From Paracoccaceae bacterium (GTDB lineage Bacteria > Pseudomonadota > Alphaproteobacteria > Rhodobacterales > Rhodobacteraceae): 64,000 bases of DNA. The notes under the pieces are model-generated. The model made no database searches. It had not been told where the DNA came from and was given only the letters and a program-made list of their open reading frames with translations. Position 1 is the first letter of the stretch; every line of letters starts with the position of its first letter. This document shows positions 44,230-54,663 of the stretch, piece after piece. The stretch covers positions 62,001 to 126,000 of the forward strand of contig JAFIEO010000039.1 of assembly GCA_020832445.1 (NCBI GenBank), written 5' to 3'. Position numbers and translations under genes: made by a program.

Positions 44230-44967
44230 ATGTTTGATCTGACGGGAAAGACCGCGCTGGTAACGGGCGCATCGGGGGGAATCGGTGCCGAAATCGCGCG
44301 GGCGCTGCATGGCGCTAGCGCGGTGGTCGCGCTGTCGGGCACGCGCGAAGGTCCGTTGCAGGAACTGGCGCAGGATTTGGGCGAACGCGCGCATGTGCTG
44401 CCTTGCAACCTGTCGGAACCGGACGCTGTCGAAGCCCTGCCAAAGCGCGCGATCGAGGCCATGGGCAGTCTGGATATTCTGGTCAATAATGCCGGTATCA
44501 CCCAGGATAACCTGCTAATGCGTATGAGCGATGACCAGTGGCAGAAAGTGCTGGATGTGAACCTGACCGCCGCGATGCGCCTGATGCGGGGCAGTTTGCG
44601 TGGCATGATGAAAGCGCGCTGGGGGCGGATTGTGAATATCAGTTCGGTCGTGGGGGCAACCGGCAATCCGGGCCAGACGAATTATGTCGCGGCCAAAGCG
44701 GGGCTGGTCGGCATGTCGAAAGCGCTGGCGCAGGAAGTCGCCTCTCGCGGGATCACGGTGAACTGTGTGGCGCCGGGCTTTATTGCGACGCCCATGACCG
44801 ATGCGCTGAATGACGACCAGAAAGCAGCGATCAATGCGCGCATCCCCGCAGGCCGTATGGGCAGCCCCGCCGATATTGCCGCCGCAGTGCTGTATCTTGC
44901 CAGTCAGGAAGCGGGCTATGTCACGGGGGCGGTTGTTCATGTCAATGGCGGCATGGCGATGGTCTAA
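44230..44967 (+). CDS. fabG: 3-oxoacyl-ACP reductase
   Basis: A 245-residue SDR enzyme that reduces 3-oxoacyl-ACP with NADPH in fatty-acid elongation. Motifs are TGASGGIG (cofactor), NNAG, the catalytic Ser in ISSVVGATG and the pair YVAAK, with GFIATPMTD near the active site. GGGAG lies 5 nt before the ATG. It opens the fabG-acpP-fabF-mltG cluster, in the usual bacterial order although fabD is not here. Confidence 0.96.
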   Translation: MFDLTGKTALVTGASGGIGAEIARALHGASAVVALSGTREGPLQELAQDLGERAHVLPCNLSEPDAVEALPKRAIEAMGSLDILVNNAGITQDNLLMRMSDDQWQKVLDVNLTAAMRLMRGSLRGMMKARWGRIVNISSVVGATGNPGQTNYVAAKAGLVGMSKALAQEVASRGITVNCVAPGFIATPMTDALNDDQKAAINARIPAGRMGSPADIAAAVLYLASQEAGYVTGAVVHVNGGMAMV

Positions 44968-45145
44968 GCTGCGCGCTTGCGGTGGCGCGGCGCTGTGCTA
45001 TGAAAGTGAGAGTGCAGGTTTTCAGCACCGCAATACTCTTGACCTGCGGGCATGAAGGCCCTATTGGGCGCGCAACACACCGCTGATTACTGGCGGATTG
45101 GGGACATTTCAGGCCGGATACCGGCGAAAAACCGAGAGGAAGAAC

Positions 45146-45379
45146 ATGAGCGATATCGCAGATCGTGTGAAGAAAATCGTTGTCGAGCATCTTGGCGTCG
45201 AAGAAGGCAAGATCACCGAAGGCGCGTCCTTCATCGACGATCTGGGCGCAGACAGCCTTGATACCGTTGAGTTGGTGATGGCGTTTGAAGAAGAATTCGG
45301 CATTGAAATTCCTGATGATGCCGCCGAAAATATCCAGACTTTTGGCGATGCAGTGAAATTCATCACGGAAGCTGCCTGA
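45146..45379 (+). CDS. acpP: Acyl carrier protein
   Basis: A 77-residue acidic protein that carries growing acyl chains on a phosphopantetheine arm. Ser37 in [19 protein letters not shown] is the attachment site. The sequence is the standard AcpP length; the start is the ATG at 45146 preceded by GAGAGGAAGA. A strong terminator follows, so the cluster's downstream genes may have an independent promoter. Confidence 0.98.
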   Translation: MSDIADRVKKIVVEHLGVEEGKITEGASFIDDLGADSLDTVELVMAFEEEFGIEIPDDAAENIQTFGDAVKFITEAA

Positions 45380-45403
45380 TACTCCCGTTGATTTCAGAGT
45401 ATG

Positions 45404-45440
45404 AAACGCCACCCCAAAAGGGTGGCGTTTTGCGTTTTTT
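45404..45440 (+). terminator. Terminator after acpP
   Basis: Stem AAACGCCACC with GGTGGCGTTT around CAAAA, followed by TTGCGTTTTTT. It may reduce, but need not abolish, read-through into fabF. Confidence 0.85.
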
Positions 45441-45573
45441 CGCCCCAGACTGATCGGCAGGTTCCCGCAGCTTGCCGCTTTGTGAGCAATCACGCCATGC
45501 TCAACCCTTTCCCTGCGGCCCAAATCCCGCTATCAGAACGATAATATGGGCTTGCAGACAGAAGAGAGGGCAC

Positions 45574-46836
45574 ATGCGCAGGGTTGTCGTCACAGGGCTT
45601 GGAATGGTTACACCGCTGGCTTGCGGCGTCGAGGAAACATGGGCGCGCCTGTTGGCGGGCCAATCGGGCGCAGGCACGATCACGCGCTTTGATGCCAGCC
45701 ATCTGACCACAACCTATGCATGCGAAATCCCGCGCGGTGACGGAACCGACGGGACATTCAACCCCGATGACTGGATGGAACCCAAAGAGGCCCGAAAGGT
45801 CGATGAATTCATCCTTTACGGCGTTGCCGCCGCTGATCAGGCCGTGCGCGATTCCGGCTGGATGCCCGAAGATGAAGACAGCCGTTGCCGCACCGGTGTG
45901 ATGATCGGATCGGGCATAGGCGGGTTGTCCAGCATCGCAGAAACAGCAGTGCTGCTGAAAGAACGCGGGCCGCGCCGGGTGTCGCCCTTCTTCATTCCGG
46001 GCGCGCTGATCAACCTGGTGTCGGGGCATGTCAGCATCCGCTTCGGGTTCAAAGGCCCGAATCACGCAGTTGTCACGGCCTGCTCGACCGGCGCACATGC
46101 CATTGGTGATGCCGCCCGACTGATTGCGTTTGGTGATGCCGATGTCATGGTTGCAGGCGGGGCCGAAAGCCCGATTTCGGAAATCGGTATTGCCGGGTTC
46201 AATGCCTGCAAGGCGCTGTCAACAAAACGGGCCGACGACCCCAAAACCGCCAGCCGCCCCTATGATGCCGACCGCGACGGTTTCGTGATGGGCGAAGGGG
46301 CCGGTGTGGTGGTGCTGGAAGAATACGAACATGCCAAAGCGCGCGGCGCCAAAATCTACGCCGAGGTGTTGGGCTATGGCATGTCGGGCGATGCCTATCA
46401 CATCACTGCCCCGTCCGAAGATGGGGACGGGGCCTTGCGGTCGATGAAGGCCGCAGTGGCGCGCGCGGGCATTCACCCGTCAGAGCTGGACTACATCAAC
46501 GCGCATGGCACATCCACGATGGCCGATGTGATCGAATTGGCCGCAGTTGAAAGACTGTTGGGCGACAGTGCGGCCAAGGCCACCATGTCGTCGACAAAAT
46601 CGGCAATCGGGCATTTGCTGGGGGCCGCCGGCGCGGTAGAGGCGATTTTCTGCATTCTTGCAATCCGTGACCAGATCGCGCCGCCCACGCTGAACCTTGA
46701 CACACCGGCTGTGGAAACTCCGCTTGATCTGGCCCCGAAAGCGGCGCGCAAACGTGACATACGGCTGGCTTTGTCCAATAGCTTCGGCTTCGGTGGCACC
46801 AATGCCAGCCTGATCCTTGGAAAGATTGACAACTGA
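45574..46836 (+). CDS. fabF: 3-oxoacyl-ACP synthase II
   Basis: A 420-residue condensing enzyme of fatty-acid elongation. The catalytic Cys is in VTACSTGAHAIGDA, the two active-site His residues are in NAHGTSTMAD and SAIGHLLGAAG, and the C-terminal SNSFGFGGTNASLIL is invariant. I chose the ATG at 45574, preceded by AGAGAGGG and starting RRVVVTGLGMVTPL; the longer ORF upstream is in the terminator region. The stop codon overlaps the mltG start (TGATG). Confidence 0.97.
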   Translation: MRRVVVTGLGMVTPLACGVEETWARLLAGQSGAGTITRFDASHLTTTYACEIPRGDGTDGTFNPDDWMEPKEARKVDEFILYGVAAADQAVRDSGWMPEDEDSRCRTGVMIGSGIGGLSSIAETAVLLKERGPRRVSPFFIPGALINLVSGHVSIRFGFKGPNHAVVTACSTGAHAIGDAARLIAFGDADVMVAGGAESPISEIGIAGFNACKALSTKRADDPKTASRPYDADRDGFVMGEGAGVVVLEEYEHAKARGAKIYAEVLGYGMSGDAYHITAPSEDGDGALRSMKAAVARAGIHPSELDYINAHGTSTMADVIELAAVERLLGDSAAKATMSSTKSAIGHLLGAAGAVEAIFCILAIRDQIAPPTLNLDTPAVETPLDLAPKAARKRDIRLALSNSFGFGGTNASLILGKIDN

Positions 46837-47999
46837 TGGTGCGCCATATTGTAGCAAATGCCCTGACACTAATGATTGTCGGCCTTATCGGGGTGGCAAT
46901 CATCATCTCGGCGGGCAAACGGCAATTTTCAGGCCCCGGCCCGTTGTCGCAGGCCGTGTGTTTTCGTGTGGAACCCGGATCATCATTGAGGGTTGTGTCG
47001 CGCGGGCTGGCCGAACAGGGCGCCATCGCCTCCGAGCAGGTGTTTCGTATTGGCGCACAATATAGCGACCGCGCTGACCAGTTGCGCTTCGGGTCATATC
47101 TGGTTCCCGAAGCGGCCTCGATGGATGAGATACTTGATATTCTGACACGCGGCGGGGCATCGACATGCGGCAGCGAAATCCAGTATCGCATCGGGGTAAC
47201 CCGCATCGAGACATTGGTGCGTGAACTGGACCCTGCGACGCAACGTTTTGAAACAGTTGTGCGATTTGAAGCGGGGCAGGAACCGCCTGAAGAATATGCA
47301 GGTTTTGCGTCCCAGTCGGATATGCAGTATCGCGTGACAATTGCCGAAGGCGCGACCAGCTGGCAAATCTGGGAAGGGGTCCGTCTGGCCGAATTTCTGG
47401 ACGGCGAGGCAGGCGAGGTGCCACCGGAAGGCATGCTTGCCCCTGACAGCTATTCGGTCACGCGGAATTCCGACCGCCAGACCTTGCTTGCAGAAATGCA
47501 AACACGACAAGACGCCATTCTGACGCAGCTATGGGACAATCGCGCCGAAGACCTGCCCTATGACAACCCGCAAGAGGCGCTGATTATGGCCTCGATTGTC
47601 GAGAAGGAAACCGGCGTGGCCGATGAGCGCCGCCAGGTCGCCAGTGTCTTTGTAAACCGCTTGCGCATGCCCATGCGGCTGCAAACAGACCCGACGGTCA
47701 TTTACGGGATTACCGAAGGGCGCGGCGTGTTGGGACGGGGCCTGCGACGGTCTGAACTTGACGCTGTAACGCCTTATAATACCTACCGCATTGACGGCTT
47801 GCCACCGACGCCTATTGCCAATCCGGGGCGCGCGGCCATTGCGGCGGCGCTTGATCCTGACGACACACCATATCTGTACTTTGTGGCCGATGGCACAGGG
47901 GGCCACACGTTCAGCACAAATCTTGCGGATCATAACAGCGCTGTTGCCCGCTGGCGCGAGATCGAGGCCGAAATGCGCGCGCGGCAAGAATCTGACTGA
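46836..47999 (+). CDS. mltG: Endolytic murein transglycosylase MltG
   Basis: A 387-residue inner-membrane enzyme that cuts nascent peptidoglycan strands. One membrane anchor (about residues 9-27) is followed by a LysM-like region and the YceG domain: the predicted catalytic Glu lies in MASIVEKETGVADER, with QTDPTVIYGI and ELDAVTPYNTYRIDGLPPTPI after it, then the final YLYFVADGTGGHTFS. The start overlaps the fabF stop by one base, so translation is coupled. Confidence 0.95.
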   Translation: MVRHIVANALTLMIVGLIGVAIIISAGKRQFSGPGPLSQAVCFRVEPGSSLRVVSRGLAEQGAIASEQVFRIGAQYSDRADQLRFGSYLVPEAASMDEILDILTRGGASTCGSEIQYRIGVTRIETLVRELDPATQRFETVVRFEAGQEPPEEYAGFASQSDMQYRVTIAEGATSWQIWEGVRLAEFLDGEAGEVPPEGMLAPDSYSVTRNSDRQTLLAEMQTRQDAILTQLWDNRAEDLPYDNPQEALIMASIVEKETGVADERRQVASVFVNRLRMPMRLQTDPTVIYGITEGRGVLGRGLRRSELDAVTPYNTYRIDGLPPTPIANPGRAAIAAALDPDDTPYLYFVADGTGGHTFSTNLADHNSAVARWREIEAEMRARQESD

Positions 48000-48024
48000 G
48001 TGTGATTTCGTATAGATCGTATGG

Positions 48025-48052
48025 AAAAGGGGCGCTTGAAAGCGCCCCTTTT
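48025..48052 (+). terminator. Terminator after mltG
   Basis: Stem AAAAGGGGCGCTT with AGCGCCCCTTTT around a 3-nt loop, and T-run on either strand. It lies between convergent mltG and pdhC and can serve both. Confidence 0.88.
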
Positions 48053-48099
48053 CAGTATCTTGCAACTTTTTCTTAATCCATGAGCCGCACTGAACGTGC

Positions 48100-49410
48100 C
48101 TAGGCCAGCATGGTGACCGGGTTTTCCAGATAGGCGACCACTTCTTTCAGAAACTCGGCCCCCAAGGCCCCGTCAATGACGCGGTGATCCACCGAAAGGG
48201 TCATCGACATGACGATCGCCACCTTCAATTCGCCATCCGCACCCACGACCGGCTTTTTCACGCCAGCCCCAACGGCCAGAATGGACCCGTGCGGCGGGTT
48301 GATGACGGCATCGAAATTCTCAATCCCGAACATGCCAAGATTGGACACGGCCATAGCGCCGCCCACATATTCATGCGGGGCCAGTTTTTTGTTGCGCGCA
48401 CGTCCGGCAAGGTCTTTCATCTCTGCCGACAGGGCGGATAGTGATTTCAGATGCGCATCTTTCAACACGGGCGTGAACAACCCGCCTTCGATGGCGACGG
48501 CAACCGCCACGTCCGACGGCTTCAGGCGCAGGATCCTGTCACCGGCCCAGACTGCATTGCAATCGGGAACGGCCTGTAGGGCCATCGCGCAGGCCTTGAT
48601 GATAAAATCATTGACCGACAGTTTGACACCGCGCTGTTCAAGCTGCTTGTTCAGGTTGGCGCGGAACGCCATCAGCGCATCAAGCTGCACATCGCGGCGC
48701 AGATAGAAATGCGGGATTGTCTGCTTGGCTTCTGTCAGGCGGCTGGCGACTGTCCGGCGCATACCATCCAGCTTGACCTCTTCATAATCGCGCCCTTCAT
48801 ACATGCGCGCGACCTGATCTGCGCTTGGGCCAGCAGCCATTGCGGCGGCCTTGGCCGGTGGGGCAGCGGTGGTTTCAGTGGGTGCTGCACTGGCTGCGGG
48901 TTTCGCGCCGTCCAGATCTGCCTTGACGATACGCCCATGCGGGCCTGACCCCGAGACTTGCGCAAGATCAATTCCCTTGTCGGCGGCAATACGTCGCGCA
49001 AGTGGAGAGGCAAATATGCGCTTGCCGTCCTTGGCCGGTGCAGGGGGGGCGGCCGCGGCGGAGGCCCCTGCGGGGGCCGCCTTCGCGCCCGCGTCAGCCG
49101 CAGGTGCGGCTTCCGGCGCATCAGCGCTGGCGGGGGTGCTGGCGGTCTGGATGTCATCGGCGCTTTCGCCATCTTCCAAAAGCACCGCGATGGGGGTGTT
49201 GACCTTCACCCCCTCGGACCCGGCCTCTATCAGGATTTTGCCGATGATGCCTTCATCCACGGCTTCAAATTCCATCGTGGCCTTGTCGGTTTCAATCTCG
49301 GCCAGAATGTCGCCGGAGGAGACGCTGTCGCCTTCCTTGACCAGCCATTTTGCAAGCGTGCCTTCTTCCATCGTGGGCGACAGGGCGGGCATCAGGATTT
49401 CTGTAGGCAT
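48100..49410 (-). CDS. pdhC: Pyruvate dehydrogenase E2, dihydrolipoamide acetyltransferase
   Basis: A 436-residue core protein of pyruvate dehydrogenase. It has one lipoyl domain (residues 1-75) with the lipoyl-lysine in [12 protein letters not shown], an Ala/Pro-rich flexible linker, the E1/E3-binding domain at about 130-165 ([19 protein letters not shown]) and the catalytic domain ending with [19 protein letters not shown], which contains the active-site His and Asp. Last gene of the operon, 12 nt after pdhB. Confidence 0.96.
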   Translation of the reverse strand: MPTEILMPALSPTMEEGTLAKWLVKEGDSVSSGDILAEIETDKATMEFEAVDEGIIGKILIEAGSEGVKVNTPIAVLLEDGESADDIQTASTPASADAPEAAPAADAGAKAAPAGASAAAAPPAPAKDGKRIFASPLARRIAADKGIDLAQVSGSGPHGRIVKADLDGAKPAASAAPTETTAAPPAKAAAMAAGPSADQVARMYEGRDYEEVKLDGMRRTVASRLTEAKQTIPHFYLRRDVQLDALMAFRANLNKQLEQRGVKLSVNDFIIKACAMALQAVPDCNAVWAGDRILRLKPSDVAVAVAIEGGLFTPVLKDAHLKSLSALSAEMKDLAGRARNKKLAPHEYVGGAMAVSNLGMFGIENFDAVINPPHGSILAVGAGVKKPVVGADGELKVAIVMSMTLSVDHRVIDGALGAEFLKEVVAYLENPVTMLA

Positions 49411-49422
49411 GTGTTCCCTCCC

Positions 49423-50811
49423 TTAACGATAGGTGACTTTGCGCGCGGCCTCGACCACTTCGTCGGTGGTGACCAGCGCAAGCTTTTCAAGATTGGCGGC
49501 ATAGGGCATGGGCACATCCTTGCCGGTCAGGTTGATGACTGGCGCATCCAGATAGTCGAATGCCCGTTCCATGACGACCGACGTGATGTAATTGCCGACC
49601 GAGCCTTGCGGATAGCCTTCTTCAACGGTGATCAGACGGTTGGTTTTCATCACAGAGGCAAGGATCGCATCGGTGTCCATGGGCCGGATCGTGCGCAAGT
49701 CGAGCACTTCTGCACTGATCCCGTCCTTGGCCAGACGTTCGGCAGCGTCCAGCGCATAGGTCATGCCGATGCCAAAGCTGACGATGGTAACATCCGAGCC
49801 TTCGCGCCAGATTTTGGCCTTGCCGAAGGGCACGGTGAAATCATCGAGCACAGGCACATCAAAGCTGCGCCCATACAGGATTTCGTTTTCCAGAAAGACA
49901 ACCGGATTGGGGTCACGGATGGCTTGTTTCAGCAGGCCTTTTGCATCGGCTGCGGAATAGGGCATCACGACCTTCAGGCCCGGAATCTGGGCATACCATG
50001 CGGCGTAGCACTGGCTGTGCTGCGCGCCCACGCGTGCGGCAGCGCCATTTGGGCCACGGAACACAATGGGACAACCCATCTGGCCGCCGGACATATAAAG
50101 GGTTTTCGCCGCCGAGTTCAGGATCTGGTCAATCGCCTGCATGGCAAAGTTGAAGGTCATGAATTCGACAATGGGGCGCAGGCCCCCGAAAGCCGCACCA
50201 ACCCCGATACCGGCAAAACCGTGTTCGGTAATCGGCGTGTCAATCACGCGGCGGGCGCCGAATTCGTCCAGCAACCCTTGGGTAATCTTGTAGGCGCCCT
50301 GATATTCGGCGACCTCTTCTCCCATGATGAAGACTTCGTCATGGGCGCGCATTTCTTCGGCCATGGCGTCGCGCAGGGCTTCGCGCACAGTCTGGGTTTT
50401 CATCTGCGTGCCATCGGGCCAGTCTGGGCTGGTATCGGGCGCGGGCGCAGCAGGGGCGGCGGCCTTCGCGGGGGCCCCTTCGGGGGCCGCCTTGTCAGCC
50501 GCGTCAGCCGCCGCGGGGGCGGCGGCCTCCGGCGCGGGCGCAGATGTTGCGATATCATCCGCGCTTTCGCCGTCTTCCAGCAGCACGGCGATCGCGGTGT
50601 TGACCTTGACCCCTTCGGTGCCTGCGTCAATCAGGATCTTGCCAATGATCCCTTCATCGACGGCCTCGAATTCCATCGTGGCCTTGTCGGTTTCAATTTC
50701 TGCCAGAATGTCACCGGCGCTTACAGTATCGCCTTCTTTCACCAGCCATTTGGCCAGTGTGCCTTCCTCCATCGTGGGAGAGAGTGCGGGCATCAGTATT
50801 TCGGTTGCCAT
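49423..50811 (-). CDS. pdhB: Pyruvate dehydrogenase E1 beta with N-terminal lipoyl domain
   Basis: A 462-residue E1 beta subunit. The first 80 residues are a full lipoyl domain almost identical to that of the E2 next to it ([12 protein letters not shown]), then a 45-residue Ala/Pro-rich linker, then the E1 beta catalytic part from about 140 ([15 protein letters not shown]), with [31 protein letters not shown] and [13 protein letters not shown] lipoyl domain on E1 beta is known in some alphaproteobacteria. I chose the ATG at 50811, preceded by ACAGGAAAC, which begins this domain. Confidence 0.96.
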   Translation of the reverse strand: MATEILMPALSPTMEEGTLAKWLVKEGDTVSAGDILAEIETDKATMEFEAVDEGIIGKILIDAGTEGVKVNTAIAVLLEDGESADDIATSAPAPEAAAPAAADAADKAAPEGAPAKAAAPAAPAPDTSPDWPDGTQMKTQTVREALRDAMAEEMRAHDEVFIMGEEVAEYQGAYKITQGLLDEFGARRVIDTPITEHGFAGIGVGAAFGGLRPIVEFMTFNFAMQAIDQILNSAAKTLYMSGGQMGCPIVFRGPNGAAARVGAQHSQCYAAWYAQIPGLKVVMPYSAADAKGLLKQAIRDPNPVVFLENEILYGRSFDVPVLDDFTVPFGKAKIWREGSDVTIVSFGIGMTYALDAAERLAKDGISAEVLDLRTIRPMDTDAILASVMKTNRLITVEEGYPQGSVGNYITSVVMERAFDYLDAPVINLTGKDVPMPYAANLEKLALVTTDEVVEAARKVTYR

Positions 50812-50828
50812 GTTTCCTGTCCCCCCTG

Positions 50829-51839
50829 TCAAGCGTTCTGCGGCACGCTGGATGCGTAGATGTCGGTCCAAAGTTCTTCCAGCGCGGGTTCCGGGCTTTC
50901 CTTGGAAAATTCTGCCGCTTCATTCACCACGGCCTTGATTTCCTTGTCGATGGCCTTCAGGTCATCCTCGCTGGCATGTTTGCCCTGCAACAACAGGTCA
51001 CGCACATGCTCGATCGCGTCGCGTTCCTCGCGGATTTTCTGAACCTCGTCGCGGGTGCGGTATTTCGCAGGGTCCGACATGGAATGCCCGCGATAGCGGT
51101 AGGTCATGACTTCAAGAATATAAGGCCCCTTGCCAGCACGGCAATGTGCGACAGCCTTTTCGCCAGCCGCCTTGACGGCAAGCACATCCATACCATCCAC
51201 TTCTTCGCCCTTGATGCCGTATGCTGCGCCGCGTTCCCACAGGCTGGGGGATTTGGTGGCGCGCTGCACGGATGTGCCCATGGCGTATTTGTTGTTCTCA
51301 ATGACAAAAATCACCGGCAGATCCCACAACATGGCCATGTTATAGGTTTCATAAACCTGGCCCTGATTGGCTGCACCATCGCCGAAATAGGTGAAGGTGA
51401 CATTGTCATTGCCCTTGTATTTGTCCGAGAACGCCAGACCTGCGCCAAGCGGCACCTGCGCGCCGACAATCCCGTGCCCGCCATAGAAATGCTTTTCCTT
51501 GGAGAACATGTGCATCGACCCGCCCTTGCCCTTGGAATAGCCCCCTTCGCGCCCGGTCAGTTCGGCCATGACGCCCTTGGGGTCCATTCCGCAGGCCAGC
51601 ATATGGCCGTGATCGCGGTAGGATGTGATGCGCTTGTCGCCTTCTTTTGCTGCGGCTTCCAGACCGACAACAACGGCTTCCTGCCCGATATACAGGTGGC
51701 AGAAGCCGCCGATCAGGCCCATTCCGTAAAGCTGACCTGCCTTTTCCTCGAATCGGCGGATCAACAACATGTCGCGGTAATATCCCAGCAACTCTTCAGC
51801 CGAGACGTTTGATTTCGCGGCAGTTTTCCGTGTGGCCAT
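50829..51839 (-). CDS. pdhA: Pyruvate dehydrogenase E1 alpha
   Basis: A 336-residue thiamine-diphosphate subunit that decarboxylates pyruvate. Features: [48 protein letters not shown] (cofactor His), and the TPP motif [17 protein letters not shown]. The phosphorylation-loop region [16 protein letters not shown] is standard. The ATG at 51839 has GGGAGGG 11 nt upstream; the upstream ORF part has no support. First gene of pdhA-pdhB-pdhC; E3 is not in the window. Confidence 0.96.
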   Translation of the reverse strand: MATRKTAAKSNVSAEELLGYYRDMLLIRRFEEKAGQLYGMGLIGGFCHLYIGQEAVVVGLEAAAKEGDKRITSYRDHGHMLACGMDPKGVMAELTGREGGYSKGKGGSMHMFSKEKHFYGGHGIVGAQVPLGAGLAFSDKYKGNDNVTFTYFGDGAANQGQVYETYNMAMLWDLPVIFVIENNKYAMGTSVQRATKSPSLWERGAAYGIKGEEVDGMDVLAVKAAGEKAVAHCRAGKGPYILEVMTYRYRGHSMSDPAKYRTRDEVQKIREERDAIEHVRDLLLQGKHASEDDLKAIDKEIKAVVNEAAEFSKESPEPALEELWTDIYASSVPQNA

Positions 51840-51996
51840 AACTGGCAGCCCTCCCGTCAAAAGTGATAGTTCAACGTTAAACAATTAAATAGCGCAATTT
51901 TTTACAGGTTGCGAGTGTTTTTCGACAAAACGGCTATGCACCCTGAGAATGCCCGCTAACGGGTATGAAGAACTGTCAATCCGGGGGGGCGGGGGA

Positions 51997-52836
51997 TCAG
52001 CAGGGTTTGGCGATCAGCAGGTCCGCAGGGGGGGCGCGCATCAGGTCGCGGGCATAATTGCCAAGACTGTCTGTTTTCCTGCCTGAAGCACTGCCGAGAA
52101 CAATCAGATCCGGTTTCAGTTCATTGATGCGAAACTGTAGCACCTCATGAACGCCGCCGGGCACGATTTCGGGCATGTTCAGTTGCGCGGGCAACCCGTC
52201 CATGCGCATGAACGCCTCGCGCAGCAGCATGGTCTGGGTCATGGTGGCGCTTTCTTGGGCGTCGGAGTTCGGGAATTTATCCTTCAGCGGCAGTTGCAGT
52301 GCGTGGATGGCGTTGAATTCCGCATCCGGCGCAAGGTGTCCGGCAGTTGCCATGGCTTGTGCGGATGCCGGCGCGAAGGTGATCGCGCCCAGCACGCGGC
52401 GATAGGGCTGTGCGCCTGCGGTATGGGCAACCAGAACCGGACAGGCCACAGCAAGCGTGATGCGTTCCATACTTGTCAGGCGCAACGTGTCCAGCACGGC
52501 GCGCACCTTATGCAGGCCCAGAACCACCAGATCGGCCGATATGTCATGCGCAGTCCGGGAAATGACATCCTCGACCGAACCTGATGCAATGACCTGATCT
52601 ATGGCGACATCAGAATATTGCTGCCTGATTTGTGCAAAGGCGGCTTCGATCTTGCTTTTGTCGGTGGCGTTTCTGCGCAATCTGAAACCTGCCACTGTCC
52701 CGTTACGTTCGGGAATGGCGTGGGCCAGAACAACCCTTGCCCCCAGCGCACGCGCCAGTGCGGCCGCACGCTCGGGGGCTGCTGCTGATCGTTTTTTCAA
52801 GTCCGTAGCGACAAGGATCGTTCTTATGGCAGCCAA
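51997..52836 (-). CDS. Tandem universal stress protein (two Usp domains)
   Basis: A 279-residue cytoplasmic protein with two Usp domains. The first begins TILVATDLKKRSAAAPERAAALA and ends ADLVVLGLHKVRAV with VACPVLVAH. The second (from about residue 146) is more divergent and ends PDLIVLGSASGRKTDSLGNYARDLMR, PPADLLIAK. In the first domain the ATP-binding pattern G-x2-G-x9-G is poor, so ATP binding is doubtful. Tandem Usps respond to nutrient, oxidative or salt stress. No operon partner; the Hint-domain gene is 86 nt upstream in the same direction. Confidence 0.85.
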   Translation of the reverse strand: MAAIRTILVATDLKKRSAAAPERAAALARALGARVVLAHAIPERNGTVAGFRLRRNATDKSKIEAAFAQIRQQYSDVAIDQVIASGSVEDVISRTAHDISADLVVLGLHKVRAVLDTLRLTSMERITLAVACPVLVAHTAGAQPYRRVLGAITFAPASAQAMATAGHLAPDAEFNAIHALQLPLKDKFPNSDAQESATMTQTMLLREAFMRMDGLPAQLNMPEIVPGGVHEVLQFRINELKPDLIVLGSASGRKTDSLGNYARDLMRAPPADLLIAKPC

Positions 52837-52922
52837 CGCAGGGTTCCGTCATGCACTGAAATTATGGGATGCACTCATAGCAGATCAGATCAAAGCCGTC
52901 ACTTTGCTTTCGCGACCTTTCG

Positions 52923-53912
52923 TCAGGAACGTGTGAAAATCATGTCGCGCATTGGCCCGGACAGCATATCTGACGACATTTCCAGCGCAAAATGGGGTTT
53001 ATGGTTCAAATTCGGATACCGTGCTTCCAGATCGGATTTCAGCGCGGCAGGCAACCGTGTGACGGCGGCGCGTGACACCAGCATGCTTTCCATTGGCACG
53101 CCTTCTGCATAGATGATCTGATGCGCGTCAAATGCCAGACTGTAATAATCCACAAACCCGCCCTCATTCTGGGTAATCCCCGCTGACCCGACAAGGTGAT
53201 GCGCCTGTAGCAATATTTCGGCGCGGTGGCCCAGTCTTTTGTCCCCCCGTTGATAGACGAAAATGCGTTGACGGGGGGCAAGTTTCAGACTGCGCAGATT
53301 GCCCATCCCGCCTTCGGGAATGACAACCGGGGCAAACGCCCCATAGCCGCGCAAGGTGACCTTGCCCAGCCAACGCACCGGTTGCGCGCCATGATCACGC
53401 GTCAGCACCATGTCGCCTTGGTCCAGTTGTTCGATGGGGACAAGGCCTCCATCGGCCATGGTCACCCGTGTTCCCGCCCCGAAGCATCCATGAACGATTT
53501 CGGACAAGCGCAGTGCGGTGTCTGTGGTGTCGATGTCTATCAGGGAATAGCTGGTGCCTGCGCGTATAGGGCTAAGCGGCAAGCCAAATCGCTGCCGGTC
53601 TATTGCAAGCAAGATCACATCAAGAATATCGCCATCTTGCGCCATGAACCGCAACTGGCACAGGGGGCTGACGGTCGCGTTGTCGGAAAATATATGCGAA
53701 TGGGCGTCCAGCACCGTTATGGTGGTGCCAAGATGTAGGGTCAGCGGGTGAAAATGGCTGTCGGGGGTCAGGCAGTATATATCCCCAAGCGCACATGTTT
53801 CCGGCGGGCCAAGGGCGTCATCCTCGTTTATGCCCCAACTGACCACAAAGTCATTCGCGGAAAACACTTCGCATTCGTATTTCGTCCCTGACATGCCGTA
53901 CCTTTGTCCCAA
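52923..53912 (-). CDS. Hint-domain (Hedgehog/intein-type) protein
   Basis: A 329-residue protein whose C-terminal half is a Hint domain of the type common in Rhodobacteraceae. It opens with CFGAGTRVTMADGGLVPIE at about residue 142, has GDMVLTRDHGAQPVRWLG, and the block LAPRQRIFV, where LSPQHR is usual, so the conserved His is Gln. The N-terminal half is a beta-rich domain with no clear match. The family is linked to autoprocessing of extracellular proteins. No signal peptide. Starts at 53912; an in-frame Met at residue 7 is another option. Confidence 0.8.
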   Translation of the reverse strand: MGQRYGMSGTKYECEVFSANDFVVSWGINEDDALGPPETCALGDIYCLTPDSHFHPLTLHLGTTITVLDAHSHIFSDNATVSPLCQLRFMAQDGDILDVILLAIDRQRFGLPLSPIRAGTSYSLIDIDTTDTALRLSEIVHGCFGAGTRVTMADGGLVPIEQLDQGDMVLTRDHGAQPVRWLGKVTLRGYGAFAPVVIPEGGMGNLRSLKLAPRQRIFVYQRGDKRLGHRAEILLQAHHLVGSAGITQNEGGFVDYYSLAFDAHQIIYAEGVPMESMLVSRAAVTRLPAALKSDLEARYPNLNHKPHFALEMSSDMLSGPMRDMIFTRS

Positions 53913-54179
53913 CTCTTCCTCTCGTCAGGTGCGAAACGCGTGCAACATCCGAAAGTTTCGACCATTGACTAAATCGGGAATACTGTTGCGCGCTCAAATA
54001 GCCTGCACAAAGGATGTTACGCTGATCGGCAAAACTGGGACTTATCCTGTGCGCGGTATGGGCGACAGCATAGATATGAATAGTGCAATAGCAAGCATGT
54101 CAGGAAAGAAATTGTCATTGGCGTCGGGCAAAACCGAAGCCAATGCTGTGCTGGCATATGGGGTGATTGTGGTCTGGGC

Positions 54180-54572
54180 CTAGTTTACGCGGGTCCAAAG
54201 CTGCTCGCGGCATATTCCCATCACACACCCTGAAACCCCAAGCTGATTTGGGCGCAACTCCATTCTGGAATTATAGGTGCGGTCGCGATCGGGCGCATAG
54301 ACGCGGCCATTGCGGTACTGGCCATCCCCTTGGGGTTCCATATCCCAGACAATGGCGCGCCCTATATTGGGCGAGTCGATCTGCTGTGCGTTGCCGTCGA
54401 ACGCTGCGACCAGCCCGCCACAGATTTTCCCGTTGGAACAGGTCTGTATCTGGACATGGCCGAAATTCCCGTTGTCATCGGGGGCTGTTTTCCAAAGCCC
54501 GTGTGCCGGATCTGCCAGCGCAGGTGCTGCAAGAATGGCCAGCAGGGCCGCCGCGAGTGCTGTCTTGTGCAT
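54180..54572 (-). CDS. DUF2147 periplasmic protein
   Basis: A 130-residue exported protein. The signal peptide MHKTALAAALLAILAAPALA precedes a DUF2147 domain (GLWKTAPDDNGNFGHVQIQTC, GKICGGLVAAFD, GRVYAPDRDRTYNSRMEL). Cysteines occur as a pair near CSNGKIC and CVMGIC, which may form disulfides. Function unknown; the family is often found near stress-response genes. Ends at a gap of 267 nt, in which I see no gene. Confidence 0.85.
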   Translation of the reverse strand: MHKTALAAALLAILAAPALADPAHGLWKTAPDDNGNFGHVQIQTCSNGKICGGLVAAFDGNAQQIDSPNIGRAIVWDMEPQGDGQYRNGRVYAPDRDRTYNSRMELRPNQLGVSGCVMGICREQLWTRVN

Positions 54573-54663
54573 GTTTACTCCTCCCTGAGTGTGACAAGTT
54601 TTGTCCTATTGCGCGTCTGTGGCAAGCACGACCTCGCGTCAGGTATGCAGCAAGTGCCGCAGC

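Noticed and set aside
48958-50859. Plus-strand ORF of 633 residues over pdhC and pdhB
   Set aside because: Antisense to two pyruvate dehydrogenase genes; its internal repetition simply mirrors the duplicated lipoyl domains.
53830-54183. Plus-strand ORF of 117 residues between the Hint and DUF2147 genes
   Set aside because: Overlaps the Hint gene start and has no ribosome-binding site or recognisable domain; the gap shows no other coding signal.
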